DNA of 64,000 bases from Acidihalobacter prosperus (GCF_000754095.2 NZ_JQSG02000006.1:666939-730938); one strand, 5' to 3'; positions 25,792-34,586 are shown, counted from the first letter of the stretch. The notes: generated by a model not told the origin, from the sequence alone. Numbers and translations: made by a program.

Positions 25792-26202
25792 TCAGTCTTC
25801 CGCCTTGAGCAGGGCGCCGAGGATCGGGCAGCCGGCGGTGTCGCCATGCCCGGGGCATTGGCCGGTCAATGCCTCCAGACCCTGCTTCATCCGCTGCAGA
25901 TCGTCGATCTTGGTCTGGATTTCGCCGATCTTGTGTTCGGCCAGCGATTTCACTTCGCCCATGTCGGACTCGGGGTAGGTATGCAGCGACAGCAATTGCG
26001 CGATCTCGCCGAGCGAGAAGCCGAGGGCCTGGGCGCGGCGGATGAAGCGCAGGCGGCGTTCGGCTTCCTCGCCGTAGAGGCGGTAGTTGGCTGCGGTGCG
26101 CCGGCTTGGCTCGATCAGGCCCAGGCGCTCGTAATAGCGCAGAGTCTCCGCGGTCAGGCCGGCGCGATGGGCCAGGGTGCCGATGGTCATGGATTCGCGC
26201 AT
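25792..26202 (-). CDS. cueR: MerR-family copper-responsive regulator CueR-like
   Basis: A 136-residue MerR-family activator. The N-terminal winged helix ([20 protein letters not shown]) is followed by a coiled-coil dimerisation helix and a C-terminal metal loop with [13 protein letters not shown], a two-cysteine loop seen in the copper- and zinc-sensing subgroups. The link with copA downstream makes copper the best guess. The GGAGG upstream of ATG 26202 sets the start. Upstream is a MerR-type promoter with a long spacer, so the protein likely activates its own operon. Confidence 0.85.
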   Translation of the reverse strand: MRESMTIGTLAHRAGLTAETLRYYERLGLIEPSRRTAANYRLYGEEAERRLRFIRRAQALGFSLGEIAQLLSLHTYPESDMGEVKSLAEHKIGEIQTKIDDLQRMKQGLEALTGQCPGHGDTAGCPILGALLKAED

Positions 26203-26233
26203 ATCGTGCCTCCGTCGTTTGGCTGACGGTGTA

Positions 26234-26265
26234 ACTCTACACCTTAAAGTAAACTACAGGGTCAA
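26234..26265 (-). promoter_or_regulatory. MerR/CueR-type promoter with long spacer
   Basis: On the minus strand TTGACC (complement of 26260-26265) and TAGAGT (complement of 26234-26239) are separated by 20 bases, longer than the usual 17, as in promoters activated by MerR-family regulators. Between them is an ACCCT...AAGGT inverted repeat (complement of 26241-26262, 22 bases), close to the CueR operator pattern ACCTT...AAGGT. It lies 40 bases before cueR. Confidence 0.72.
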
Positions 26266-26291
26266 GACGCAAAGGGCTGGGCGGGAGGGCT

Positions 26292-26654
26292 TCAGGCCGA
26301 TGGTTTGCGGGCAGCCACCTCGGCCGCGAGGCGGTCGAGCAGGGCGCGATTGCCGCGGCGCGCCCCTTGGCGCGCGTCCGCCATGCCCCACAGCCAGAAG
26401 GGTATCCAGAGCAACACCGGGTAGCCGTAGCGCACCGCCCCCGCGGCGCCGGCGACATAGAGTGCGGCCAACGCCAGGCCGCGCAGGTATTCGCCGTTGT
26501 ACATCTGGCCGGCGCCGGTGAGCAGGAAGCTCAGCGTCAGGGCGAGCGCGGGGCTGCGCTGGCGGACGAGGAACTCGCGGTGGGCCTCAAGGTAGAGGGC
26601 ATCGAGGGCGGCGTCCTTGGGGCGGGTCGGTTGCGTGTCCATTATATCGCTCAT
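26292..26654 (-). CDS. Small membrane protein (TM2-domain-like), unknown function
   Basis: A 120-residue protein with a polar N-terminal 35 residues followed by two to three hydrophobic segments (ALTLSFLLTGAGQMYNGEYL, RGLALAALYVAGAAGAV, YGYPVLLWIPFWLWGMADA). The G-x-G-Q-x-Y-N-G turn recalls TM2-domain proteins, which have two membrane helices joined by a short loop. The ATG at 26654 overlaps the stop of the gene upstream (ATGA), so both are co-translated. I do not know its function. Confidence 0.65.
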   Translation of the reverse strand: MSDIMDTQPTRPKDAALDALYLEAHREFLVRQRSPALALTLSFLLTGAGQMYNGEYLRGLALAALYVAGAAGAVRYGYPVLLWIPFWLWGMADARQGARRGNRALLDRLAAEVAARKPSA

Positions 26655-27352
26655 TGTAGTAGCTCAGTGCCGTTGCCCCGCCGTCGTGCGCGCGCCGTCT
26701 CGCTGGTGCGGATCCAGCGGAATAGATAAAGCACCACCGCTTTGGCCGTGCCGCCGGAGAGGGCCAGCACCAGCAGCGGCCAGCCGCTGGCAAGGCCCAT
26801 GGCGGACACGAACAGCAGGGTGGACAGGTGCATCGCTAGCACCAGCTGGTTCATGCGCAGATTGACCGCGCCGGTGTCGCCGGCGCGCAGGATCACACGG
26901 ATCTGATGGAGGCCGCCCTGTGCCAGGATCACGGCATTGGCCAGGATCAAGGCGGTCGAGAGATGGCGGCCCTGGTCGCTCAGATGGCCGCCCCAGGCCA
27001 ATCCGGCAAGACCAGCCGCCATCGCGGCCAGCGCGATCGTCACCACCGCGGTAGCCGGGCGGCTGCGGCGGTCGCGCCAGATTTCGAAAAGAATGACCAG
27101 CACCAGCAGCGCGGCGATCAGGCGCGACCAGACCAGATAGGGGTTGAACGGCTGGATCGAATAGCCATAGACGAAGACCGCGTAGTAGGACAGAAAGCTG
27201 GCGCTGAACTGGTTGAGCGACAGCTGCGCGGTCGGTGCGCCGCCCGCGGGCGCGGATTTTCGTCGCCAGATGGTGCGTATCTGTGCGCCGATGCCGAACA
27301 GGCTGAGCAGGACGAGGCCGGCATTGAGCAGGCCGGCGAGGGTGTAGAACAT
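26651..27352 (-). CDS. Multi-pass membrane protein, unknown function
   Basis: A 233-residue protein with about seven hydrophobic segments. It opens with YTLAGLLNAGLVLLSLFGIG, then a basic loop (IRTIWRRKSAP) and QFSASFLSYYAVFVYGYSIQ. The loop-rich pattern with conserved polar residues between short helices recalls PQ-loop or SWEET-like transporters, but I see no clear PQ motif, so this is only a suggestion. It forms a two-gene unit with the small membrane protein after it. The ATG at 27352 has a weak ribosome-binding site, GGAAT. Confidence 0.6.
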   Translation of the reverse strand: MFYTLAGLLNAGLVLLSLFGIGAQIRTIWRRKSAPAGGAPTAQLSLNQFSASFLSYYAVFVYGYSIQPFNPYLVWSRLIAALLVLVILFEIWRDRRSRPATAVVTIALAAMAAGLAGLAWGGHLSDQGRHLSTALILANAVILAQGGLHQIRVILRAGDTGAVNLRMNQLVLAMHLSTLLFVSAMGLASGWPLLVLALSGGTAKAVVLYLFRWIRTSETARARRRGNGTELLQ

Positions 27353-27466
27353 GCACGGATATTCCAGTGGCGGGCCGCGCCGCCCATGGCACGGCCAGGC
27401 GGGAATTTTCTGCCCACCGGCCGCGCGAGGCAAGTCGCTCGCCGATGGGTGAGGAGCTTATATACT

Positions 27467-27814
27467 ATGCGCATGCGCTTTCCCGTCCTGACCCAGTTCG
27501 ACTTCCATCATCGGTTGGCCGAGACGCCCGGTACGGCGCTGGTGTTGTTCACGGCACCCGGTTGCGGCGCCTGCCGACGCATGCGCGCGGCGCTGGCGGC
27601 GCTGGCGCCGGAACATCCGGAGTGGCGGATCTTCGAGGTGGATGCCGGGCAGGACCTGGCCCTGACCCGCGAGTTCGAGGTGTTCCACCTGCCGGGTCTG
27701 TTCCTGTATCGCGGCGGGCGCTACCACGCCGCGCTCGAAGTGGCGTCGATACCGGCACGCGTCGAAGCCGCGGTGGATGCCTTGTCCGCGCAGCCGCCCG
27801 AGGAGGCGCCATGA
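27467..27814 (+). CDS. Thioredoxin-fold protein with CGAC motif
   Basis: A 115-residue protein with the thioredoxin pattern: LVLFTAPGCGACRRMRAALAAL with Cys-Gly-Ala-Cys, IFEVDAGQDLALTREFEV, then the cis-Pro strand HLPGLFLYRGGRY. No signal peptide, so cytosolic. GAGGAG at 27451-27456 sets the start at 27467. The stop overlaps the ampD start (ATGA). Its link with ampD-ampE suggests a shared transcript and not necessarily a shared pathway; the redox partner is unknown. Confidence 0.82.
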   Translation: MRMRFPVLTQFDFHHRLAETPGTALVLFTAPGCGACRRMRAALAALAPEHPEWRIFEVDAGQDLALTREFEVFHLPGLFLYRGGRYHAALEVASIPARVEAAVDALSAQPPEEAP

Positions 27815-28380
27815 GGATCGACCCGTCGACGGGATTGACCGACGCGGCGCGCTGGTGCGCGTCGCCGAACGCGGACGAGCGTCCCGAAGGTACCCTGCCG
27901 GAACTGGCAGTGATCCATAATATCAGCCTGCCGCCCGGCGAGTTCGGCGGTCCGTGGATCGAGGCGCTGTTCACCAACCGCCTGCCGCCCCGCCACCACC
28001 CGTATTTCGCCGCGATCGCCGACCTGCAGGTGTCGGCACATGCGCTGATACGACGCGACGGCGAACTGATACAGTATGTGCCATGGCATCGGCGAGCCTG
28101 GCATGCGGGCCTGTCCTGCTGGAACGGCCGCGAGCGCTGCAACGATTTTTCCGTCGGCATCGAGCTGGAGGGCACCGATGACCTGCCGTACGAGCCGATC
28201 CAGTACCGGCGGCTCGCCGAGCTGCTGGGCGCGCTGTTCGCGGCCTATCCCACGCTGTCGCCCGAGCGGGTGGTCGGGCACGCGGACATCTCGCCTGGCC
28301 GCAAGACCGACCCGGGCGAGAGTTTCGACTGGCGGCGCCTGCGTGCCGAACTGGACAAGCGGCTTGCAAGCTCGCGGTAA
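27811..28380 (+). CDS. ampD: 1,6-anhydro-N-acetylmuramyl-L-alanine amidase AmpD
   Basis: A 189-residue cytosolic zinc amidase (E. coli AmpD has 183) that cleaves anhydro-muropeptides during peptidoglycan recycling. The zinc ligands are in AVIHNISLPPG, VVGHADISPGRKTDPG (H and D) and the conserved acid is in SVGIELEG. Loss of AmpD raises AmpC beta-lactamase in organisms with AmpR. The start overlaps the thioredoxin-like gene by four bases. AmpE follows 51 bases downstream, the usual ampDE order. Confidence 0.95.
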   Translation: MRIDPSTGLTDAARWCASPNADERPEGTLPELAVIHNISLPPGEFGGPWIEALFTNRLPPRHHPYFAAIADLQVSAHALIRRDGELIQYVPWHRRAWHAGLSCWNGRERCNDFSVGIELEGTDDLPYEPIQYRRLAELLGALFAAYPTLSPERVVGHADISPGRKTDPGESFDWRRLRAELDKRLASSR

Positions 28381-28431
28381 TCCCGTAAAACTGCCGGTGC
28401 CCGCGGCGCATCACAACGAAGAGGGGAACCC

Positions 28432-29355
28432 ATGACGCTGATCACCCTGCTCCTTGCGCTGGCGCTGGAGCGCTTTCTCGGCTACATGAGCGATTTCCGT
28501 GATCCGCGGTATCTCAATGCCTACGCAGGCCGTTTTTCCGCATTGCTCGAATCCATCGGGCTCAGACACCCCGGTTTCAGACTCCTGCTCATCGTGTTGC
28601 CGCCGATCCTGCTCGCGGGCTGGCTGCAGGCGTGGCTGTCGGGCGTGCTGCTGGGCTTGCTGGGGCTGATCTTCGGCGTTGCCGTCCTGCTCTATTGCCT
28701 TGGACCCGAGGATCTTGAGGAAGAGGTTAACAATTACGTCGAGGCGGTCGCGGTGGGCGACGAGGCGCGCCAGCGGCGTGTCGCCGCCCGCCTGCTGGGC
28801 GAGGCGGCGCCGGAAGCGCCTGCCGAGCGTGCACGACAGGTGGCGCTGGCGGCCTTCGCCGAATCCAACGACCGTCTGTTCACCGTGATCTTCTGGTTTA
28901 TCCTGCTGGGCCCGGCTGCGGCGATATTGTATCGGCTGGTGCACGGCCTCGCGCGGGTGCAATGGCCCACGCTCACGCCCACGGCGGACGCCGACGAGGA
29001 CGAGGTGACGGATGATTCGCTGGCGCGCGTCGCCTCAGGACTCGCGGCGCTGATGGAATGGGCGCCGGCACGCCTTGCGGCCCTGGGTTATGCCGTCACC
29101 GGCAGCTTCGACCACGCTCTGGTGGGTCTGCGCGAGCGCTTCTGGGGCAGCTTCGACAATCTGCGTGCGGGCAACCGTTTATTGCTCAGCGAGAGCGGGG
29201 CCGGGGCCGTACGCCTCGATGAACTGCTGGAGGCGGAAGCCGATGCCGCAACGCTGAGTGCGGCCTTTGCGACCGTGACCAACCACATCCAGCGCAATCT
29301 GATCGTGTGGATGGCGGCTCTGGCGTTGCTGACGCTGGGCGGATGGGCGAGCTGA
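28432..29355 (+). CDS. ampE: AmpE-like membrane protein (CobD/CbiB-type regulatory partner)
   Basis: A 307-residue inner-membrane protein of the AmpE family (E. coli 284). It starts with TLITLLLALALERFLGYMSD, has several hydrophobic segments and the signature-like FAESNDRLFTVIFWFILLGPAAAILYR (about residues 140-170). It lies next to ampD and is thought to act as a sensor or partner in beta-lactam or cell-wall signalling; its exact role is unclear. GAGGGG before the ATG is a good ribosome-binding site. The end overlaps the next gene by 13 bases. Confidence 0.88.
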   Translation: MTLITLLLALALERFLGYMSDFRDPRYLNAYAGRFSALLESIGLRHPGFRLLLIVLPPILLAGWLQAWLSGVLLGLLGLIFGVAVLLYCLGPEDLEEEVNNYVEAVAVGDEARQRRVAARLLGEAAPEAPAERARQVALAAFAESNDRLFTVIFWFILLGPAAAILYRLVHGLARVQWPTLTPTADADEDEVTDDSLARVASGLAALMEWAPARLAALGYAVTGSFDHALVGLRERFWGSFDNLRAGNRLLLSESGAGAVRLDELLEAEADAATLSAAFATVTNHIQRNLIVWMAALALLTLGGWAS

Positions 29356-29957
29356 ACGCACCTCGCCCGGACACTCCGGCCACGCTGGAGATCGGGCTGC
29401 TGCGCCACGGTGAGCCCGTGGGCGGACGACGCTACCGTGGGCATGGCGTGGACGATCCCTTGAGTGAACAGGGCTGGCGTCAGATGTGGGCGGTGCTGGA
29501 AGGTGCCGGCGACTGGTCCGCCGTGGTCAGTTCGCCGTTGCGGCGCGCGCGCGAATTCGCCGAGGCCTATGCCGGCCGTCACAATCTGCCGCTGCGTGTC
29601 GAACCCCGTTTGTGCGAGATCGGCATGGGCGACTGGGAGGGGCGCCGTCCCGCCGAGGTGGCGCTCTCCGATCCGGCGGCCTACACCGGCTATTACGCCG
29701 ATCCAATCCGTGGCATGCCCGCCGGTGCTGAGCCGCTGGAGCGTTTTTACGCGCGGGTGGCTGCGGCACTCGACGAGTTGTCGGGGGAGGGGCCCATACT
29801 GGTGGTGGCGCACGCCGGCGTGGTGCGCGTCGCCGTCGCCCGCGCGCTTGAGGGTTCGCTGGCCGCGATGATGCGAGTCAAGGTGCCGTATGCCGGACTG
29901 AGCCGGATCACGCGCGATGCCCGTGGGTGGTGTCTGCGCTCGCATGCTGGCACCTAG
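29343..29957 (+). CDS. Histidine phosphatase family protein (alpha-ribazole phosphatase type)
   Basis: A 204-residue phosphatase of the phosphoglycerate-mutase superfamily. The catalytic RHG is in IGLLRHGEPVGG, and other active-site residues are in SSPLRRAREFAEAYA, the Glu of MGDWEG and the second His of VVAHAGVVR. It resembles CobC (alpha-ribazole-5-phosphate phosphatase), but no other cobalamin genes are near. The ATG at 29343 overlaps ampE by 13 bases; no strong ribosome-binding site was found. Other candidates are 2-carboxy-D-arabinitol or general sugar phosphatases. Confidence 0.82.
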   Translation: MGELNAPRPDTPATLEIGLLRHGEPVGGRRYRGHGVDDPLSEQGWRQMWAVLEGAGDWSAVVSSPLRRAREFAEAYAGRHNLPLRVEPRLCEIGMGDWEGRRPAEVALSDPAAYTGYYADPIRGMPAGAEPLERFYARVAAALDELSGEGPILVVAHAGVVRVAVARALEGSLAAMMRVKVPYAGLSRITRDARGWCLRSHAGT

Positions 29958-30025
29958 GCGGTACCGAACCACGCTTGCGCGGGAGGTGGCGCATGGGGGG
30001 CGAGCGAAGCGAGGAAGGCACGGAC

Positions 30026-31357
30026 ATGCGACTGTCCGAAGTCATCGGTGCGTTGAGTCATGCCCTGGACATGACGGAGGGTCAGGCGCCGGGTCATTGC
30101 CTGCGCTGCTGCTGGATCGGCATGCATCTCGCCGAGGCGCTGCCGCTCGATGATACAGGGCGTGCGGATCTTTACTACACGCTGTTGCTCAAGGACGCCG
30201 GGTGCAGCAGCAATGCGGCCCGCCTGTGGGAGCTCTATGGCGGTGACGATCGACTGATCAAGGACGATTTCAAGCGCGTCGACTCCCAGAGCATGTTGCA
30301 GCTCGGGCGTTTCGTGTTGACCCACGCAGCGCCCGATGCGGCGCTGCGCGAGCGCTTCCATCGTGTGTTGAATCTGGTGCGGCATGGCGAAGAGCTGGCA
30401 ACCGAGCTGGTGGCGACGCGCTGCGAGCGTGGCGCCGACATTGCCTTGAAGCTGGGCTTTTCCCCGGCGGTGGCCGATGGGGTCCGCGCCCTGGATGAAC
30501 ACTGGAACGGGCAGGGCCGCCCGCGCGGCCTGGCAGGAGAGGCCATCCCGCTGCAGGCACGCATCGCGCTGCTTGCCCAGGTAGTGGACGTATTCCATCT
30601 GAGCGGCGGCCCGGAAGTCGCGATGGGCGAGGTGCGCAGGCGCGCGGGACAATGGTTCGATCCGACGCTGGCGGAGGCGCTGGCACGGGTCGCGCGGCAG
30701 CCAGGTTTTTGGGCCGGTCTGACGGACGCGCGTCTGTCGCAGCGCGTGGCCGATCTCGAACCGGCCGCATCCTTGGTGCTCGTCGACGAGGACCGTCTGG
30801 ACGGCATCGCCGCCGCCTTCGGCCAGGTGGTGGACGCCAAAAGCCCCTACACCTACGGACACAGCGCGCGCGTGGCGCACTGCGCCGAGGCCATCGCCAG
30901 TCGCGTCGACCTGCCGCCCGCCCGGCGACGCTGGTTGCGACGCGGCGCCCTGCTGCACGACATCGGTAAGCTCGGGGTCAGCAACGGCGTACTCGACAAA
31001 CCTGGGGCGTTGGATGCGGAAGAGTGGAAGCAGATGCGCGCGCATGCGCGGCATACCGAGGAAATCCTCGCCCGTATCGGTTTGTTCGGCGAACTGGCCA
31101 GGGTGGCGGGGGCGCATCACGAACGCCTCGACGGCAAGGGGTATCCATATGGCCTGCTGGCCGAGGAAATCAATCTGGAAACCCGCATCATCACGACGGC
31201 CGACATCTTCGATGCGATCACCGCCGAGCGGCCCTATCGGGGGGCGATTCCAGTGTCCGAGGCGCTACGCATCATGCGAGGGCAGGTAGGCAGCGTACTC
31301 GACGAGCGCTGTCTGGACGCACTCGAAGCGTCCCTTCCGACACTGGAACCGGCCTGA
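30026..31357 (+). CDS. HD-GYP c-di-GMP phosphodiesterase with degenerate N-terminal HD region
   Basis: A 443-residue protein. The C-terminal HD-GYP domain is intact: HDIGKLGV and HHERLDGKGYPYGL carry the HD pair and the GYP motif, and later TTADIFDAITAERPYR is conserved. It would cleave c-di-GMP to GMP through a di- or tri-iron centre. The N-terminal half echoes the same fold in worn form (LLKDAGCSS, DEHWNGQGRPRGLAGEAIPLQARI), suggesting tandem HD domains of which one lost catalysis. I prefer the ATG at 30026 (GAGGAAGG upstream, family start RLSEVIGALSHALDMTEG); an ATG at 29993 also has a GGGAGG. Confidence 0.88.
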   Translation: MRLSEVIGALSHALDMTEGQAPGHCLRCCWIGMHLAEALPLDDTGRADLYYTLLLKDAGCSSNAARLWELYGGDDRLIKDDFKRVDSQSMLQLGRFVLTHAAPDAALRERFHRVLNLVRHGEELATELVATRCERGADIALKLGFSPAVADGVRALDEHWNGQGRPRGLAGEAIPLQARIALLAQVVDVFHLSGGPEVAMGEVRRRAGQWFDPTLAEALARVARQPGFWAGLTDARLSQRVADLEPAASLVLVDEDRLDGIAAAFGQVVDAKSPYTYGHSARVAHCAEAIASRVDLPPARRRWLRRGALLHDIGKLGVSNGVLDKPGALDAEEWKQMRAHARHTEEILARIGLFGELARVAGAHHERLDGKGYPYGLLAEEINLETRIITTADIFDAITAERPYRGAIPVSEALRIMRGQVGSVLDERCLDALEASLPTLEPA

Positions 31358-31383
31358 GCCGCGTGTCGTTGCGCGAGGATACG

Positions 31384-32154
31384 CTAACGCAGATGACGTG
31401 CGCCGAGCGTGCGCAGCGTGGGTACCGCGAGTCCGGCACGATCTGCCTGTGCAAGCGCCCGCTGCAGGCGCGCCGCCGCGCTACGGCCCTGGCAGCGATG
31501 CGCGGGATCACCCTCGAAGGCGATGTGCATCGATGCGATCAGCGTAGGCCGGTCGAACGTCCTGCCGGTCAGTGCCTGTTGCAGATCGAGTACTTCATCG
31601 GCCACCGAGGCAAGCAACGGCGCGTGATCCTTCGCCAGCGCGGCAACGTCGCCGCCGACCTCCAGGCCGCAGAGGTTGGTGCTCAGGATGTAAAGATTCT
31701 TTCGCACCAGCTCACGCAGCAGCGCGTCCGCGTCCGCGAGCGCGGTCGATTCGATGCCCACGGCGCCGAGCGCGGTGCGCAGAAGTTCGGCGTGCGGACC
31801 GTACACCGGGCTTGCCACGATCTGTTTGACGTCCTGCCCGGGTTTTTTCTCGAACCAGACGGACATGACCGTCGGGTTGTGCAGATCGTGCCGCTCCCAG
31901 TCCGCCGGCAGCAGCTCGTTCTGCAGGAGCAGACAGCGTTCGCGCCAGGGCGGAGGCAGGGCGTCGAGCACCGGATGCAGGGCCTGTTCCCCGACGGCGA
32001 TGACGACCAGCGCAGGCTCCGGGGTGTGACGCGCTTCGCGCGTGAGGTCCATCTCGCGTGTGATCGGGTAGACCGGGTGGCCGGCGCGAAGGCAGCCGCG
32101 TGCCAGGACGCCGCCGATCTCGCCGATTCCGATGAGGATGATGGGGTCGTTCAT
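31384..32154 (-). CDS. Ketopantoate-reductase-like NAD(P)-binding protein
   Basis: A 256-residue protein with an N-terminal dinucleotide-binding loop, ILIGIGEIGGVLARGCLRAG, and an ApbA/PanE-like order of conserved blocks (VVIAVGEQALHPVLDAL, NELLPADWERHDLHNPTV, LVRKNLYILSTNLCGLEVG). The family reduces ketopantoate or related ketoacids, but divergent members exist and no pan genes are close, so the substrate is open. The ATG at 32154 is the first that gives the binding loop near the N-terminus; 15 codons upstream also read open. It is convergent with the HD-GYP gene. Confidence 0.68.
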   Translation of the reverse strand: MNDPIILIGIGEIGGVLARGCLRAGHPVYPITREMDLTREARHTPEPALVVIAVGEQALHPVLDALPPPWRERCLLLQNELLPADWERHDLHNPTVMSVWFEKKPGQDVKQIVASPVYGPHAELLRTALGAVGIESTALADADALLRELVRKNLYILSTNLCGLEVGGDVAALAKDHAPLLASVADEVLDLQQALTGRTFDRPTLIASMHIAFEGDPAHRCQGRSAAARLQRALAQADRAGLAVPTLRTLGARHLR

Positions 32155-32282
32155 GTCGTCATTCCGGTTGCGAGTAGGGTATCTTATGAGGCTGGTCACG
32201 AGCCGGGCAAGCCGCCGATACCGGAGTCTCGGTGTGCGGCAGGTGGGGCCGACAGTAGAGGGGGCGATATGCGAAGGTGGAT

Positions 32283-32305
32283 GAATGCGGCCGTCGGCCG
32301 CATTC
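32283..32305 (+). repeat. Perfect inverted repeat in the leader of the GGDEF-EAL gene
   Basis: GAATGCGGCC (32283-32292) and GGCCGCATTC (32296-32305) form a perfect 10-base-pair stem with a 3-base loop, ending 17 bases before the ATG at 32322. The 3' arm is followed by GAGGGA, which may be the ribosome-binding site. It could be a leader hairpin that modulates translation or a DNA palindrome bound by a protein; there is no T-run, so not a standard terminator. Confidence 0.7.
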
Positions 32306-32321
32306 GAGGGATAGCACGTTC

Positions 32322-34586
32322 ATGAAATCGCATGGGTCATCCTCGGAGGAAGCGCGACCGGACGGGGCGTTCGATCCCTTGTTGCGCCGTCTGTTGCGCG
32401 TGGCGCGCCTCCTGCCGCTGCCGGTTTTCGTCAAGGATGCCGCGTTGCGCTGGCGTTATGCCAATCCCGCGGCGGTGATGCTGTTCGCGGGCGGCCGCAG
32501 GCGCTATCAAGGCAAGGCCGACGCCGATCTGATGGATGAGATCGGTGCCGGCAGCAGCCGGATCAGCGATCGCGCGGCGCAGGACGCGCGTGGCCTGATA
32601 CAACGCCGCGAAAACATCCTCGGGCGCAGTTTCAGGGTCTACAAGTACGCGCCACGGGCGGAAAACGGCCGCGTGCTGGGGGTCATCGGGCTTGCGGTCG
32701 AGACCACCGAGCTGGAGGTGGCCAGAACCGAGGGCGAGCGCCTGCGCGATTTCTACGACGCCCTGTCCGAAATCAACCAGGGCATCGTGCGCGAACGTTA
32801 TACCGATACCGCCGAGCTGTTTTCCCATATCTGCCGCATCGTGGTCAGCCATACGCCGGTCCTGATCGCGGCGATCGCGACCATCGATCGCGAGGCGAGA
32901 TTGCTGCACTACACCCAGCAGGCGAGCCGGATCGTCGATTTTCCCGATCTCGCCCGCGTCAGGCTGGAACTCGATGCGGACAGCCCGTACGGTCGCGGCA
33001 CCGTGGGCCGCGCCGCGCGCAGCCAGGAAACCGTGGTGGTCAACGATGTGCTCGCCACTGCGGAAATGGCGCCGTGGCACGAGCTGTTCAAGCGCTACAA
33101 CGGGCGTTCCACTGCGGCGATCCCGGTGATGGTGGGCGATCGCGTCGAGGCGGTGCTGTCGGTGTATTCGAGCGAGATCAATTTCTTTACCCCCGAGCTC
33201 GTCCGCCTGTTGCAGGAGCTTGCCGACGATGTGGGCTTCGCCATACGGACCACCGAGCAGCGGGCGAGAATACGGTATCTGGCTCTCATCGATACGCTGA
33301 CGGATCTGCCCAACCGGGTGCATTTCCTCGAACTGGCGTCGCAGAAACTGAGCGCTGCCGGGGCGCGCCGGGCCCAGCTGTTGATGATCGATATCGCGGA
33401 TTTCAAGTTTCACAACGATCTGTTGGGACACGATGTCGGCGACGCGCTGCTGCGCGCCATGGCGCGCCGTCTGCGCGCGGTGATCGGTGAATGGAACGTG
33501 GTGGGCCGGCTCGGATCCGACGAGTTCGCCGTGTTGCTGATCGAGCCCGTCGACGGCAGCGAGACCGGCTTTGCCCATTCGCTGCGGGCCATCGATGCGG
33601 AGCTCGATCAACCCTACGACGTCGGGCTGAGCGAGTCCCTGTTGCTCAAGACCGAGCAGAGCACGGCGCTGTTCCCGGACGACGGCACTCAGCCGGAGGC
33701 GCTGCTGCGCCGGGCGGGCATGGCCCTGCAGATGGCACGTCTGTCCGGGCCCGGTTCGCGCGTGGCCTACTCGCCGGCATTGGAGCGTCGACTCGAGGCC
33801 CGTCACCAGATCCGGCATCAGATCGAGCGTGCACTGGAGGCGGACGAGGTTTTGCCGTACTACCAGCCCCAGATCGACCTGGCCACCGGCCGTGTCTGTG
33901 GCCTTGAGGCGCTGGCCAGACTGGTCGGGCGCGACGGCATCATCCTTGAGCCGGTCGAGTTCATCGAGGAGGTGGAGGGCGACCGAGGGCTGGTGCGCCG
34001 GCTCGGCCTGGCCATGATCAGAGCGGTGGCCAACGATCTGGGCGCGCTCTCGGATGCCGCTCTGGATGTGCCGGTCGCCGTGAATATTGGGGCGCGTCAT
34101 CTGCTCGCGCCGGGCTTCAAGCGCGACATCGTCGACCTGCTGGGGCGCCATCCGGACCTGCGTTTTGCGCTGGAATTCGAGATTACCGAAACCTCGCACC
34201 TGGGTGACCTCGGGCGCGCCACGGAGACTGTACGCTGGCTGCGCGAGCAGGGCCTGTCGGTGGCGCTGGACGATTTCGGCAGCGGCTTCACCTCGATGAA
34301 CCATCTGCAACGGCTGGCGATACGCAAACTCAAGCTCGATCAGGCCTTCGTGCTCGATCTGGTCGACAATCCACGCGACCAGGCGATCGTGCGCGCTGTG
34401 GCACAGCTGGCCGGCGGTCTGGATATCGATCTGGTGGCCGAGGGCGTTGCCAGCGAAGCGCTCGGCACGCTGCTGCGCGAACTCGGGGTATCGCGTCTGC
34501 AGGGACATGCGATTGCGCCCCCGATGCCCTTGCCGGCCTTGATCGCGTGGCGAAATGTCTGGTCCTTGCCTGAGGATTGGCGCTAG
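32322..34586 (+). CDS. PAS-GAF-GGDEF-EAL signalling protein, likely c-di-GMP phosphodiesterase
   Basis: A 754-residue cytosolic protein. The order is a PAS-like domain (residues about 20-130), a GAF domain (about 160-320), a GGDEF-type domain (about 335-495) and an EAL domain (about 505-745). The GGDEF motif is altered to GSDEF, which makes cyclase activity doubtful. The EAL part looks intact: LEALARLVGRDG, NIGARHL, ITETSHL, LDDFGSGFTSMNHL and VAEGVASEA carry the metal and general-base residues. It probably degrades c-di-GMP under PAS/GAF control. The ATG at 32322 follows GAGGGA and a perfect hairpin; a GTG at 32277 would include the hairpin in the gene. Confidence 0.88.
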   Translation: MKSHGSSSEEARPDGAFDPLLRRLLRVARLLPLPVFVKDAALRWRYANPAAVMLFAGGRRRYQGKADADLMDEIGAGSSRISDRAAQDARGLIQRRENILGRSFRVYKYAPRAENGRVLGVIGLAVETTELEVARTEGERLRDFYDALSEINQGIVRERYTDTAELFSHICRIVVSHTPVLIAAIATIDREARLLHYTQQASRIVDFPDLARVRLELDADSPYGRGTVGRAARSQETVVVNDVLATAEMAPWHELFKRYNGRSTAAIPVMVGDRVEAVLSVYSSEINFFTPELVRLLQELADDVGFAIRTTEQRARIRYLALIDTLTDLPNRVHFLELASQKLSAAGARRAQLLMIDIADFKFHNDLLGHDVGDALLRAMARRLRAVIGEWNVVGRLGSDEFAVLLIEPVDGSETGFAHSLRAIDAELDQPYDVGLSESLLLKTEQSTALFPDDGTQPEALLRRAGMALQMARLSGPGSRVAYSPALERRLEARHQIRHQIERALEADEVLPYYQPQIDLATGRVCGLEALARLVGRDGIILEPVEFIEEVEGDRGLVRRLGLAMIRAVANDLGALSDAALDVPVAVNIGARHLLAPGFKRDIVDLLGRHPDLRFALEFEITETSHLGDLGRATETVRWLREQGLSVALDDFGSGFTSMNHLQRLAIRKLKLDQAFVLDLVDNPRDQAIVRAVAQLAGGLDIDLVAEGVASEALGTLLRELGVSRLQGHAIAPPMPLPALIAWRNVWSLPEDWR

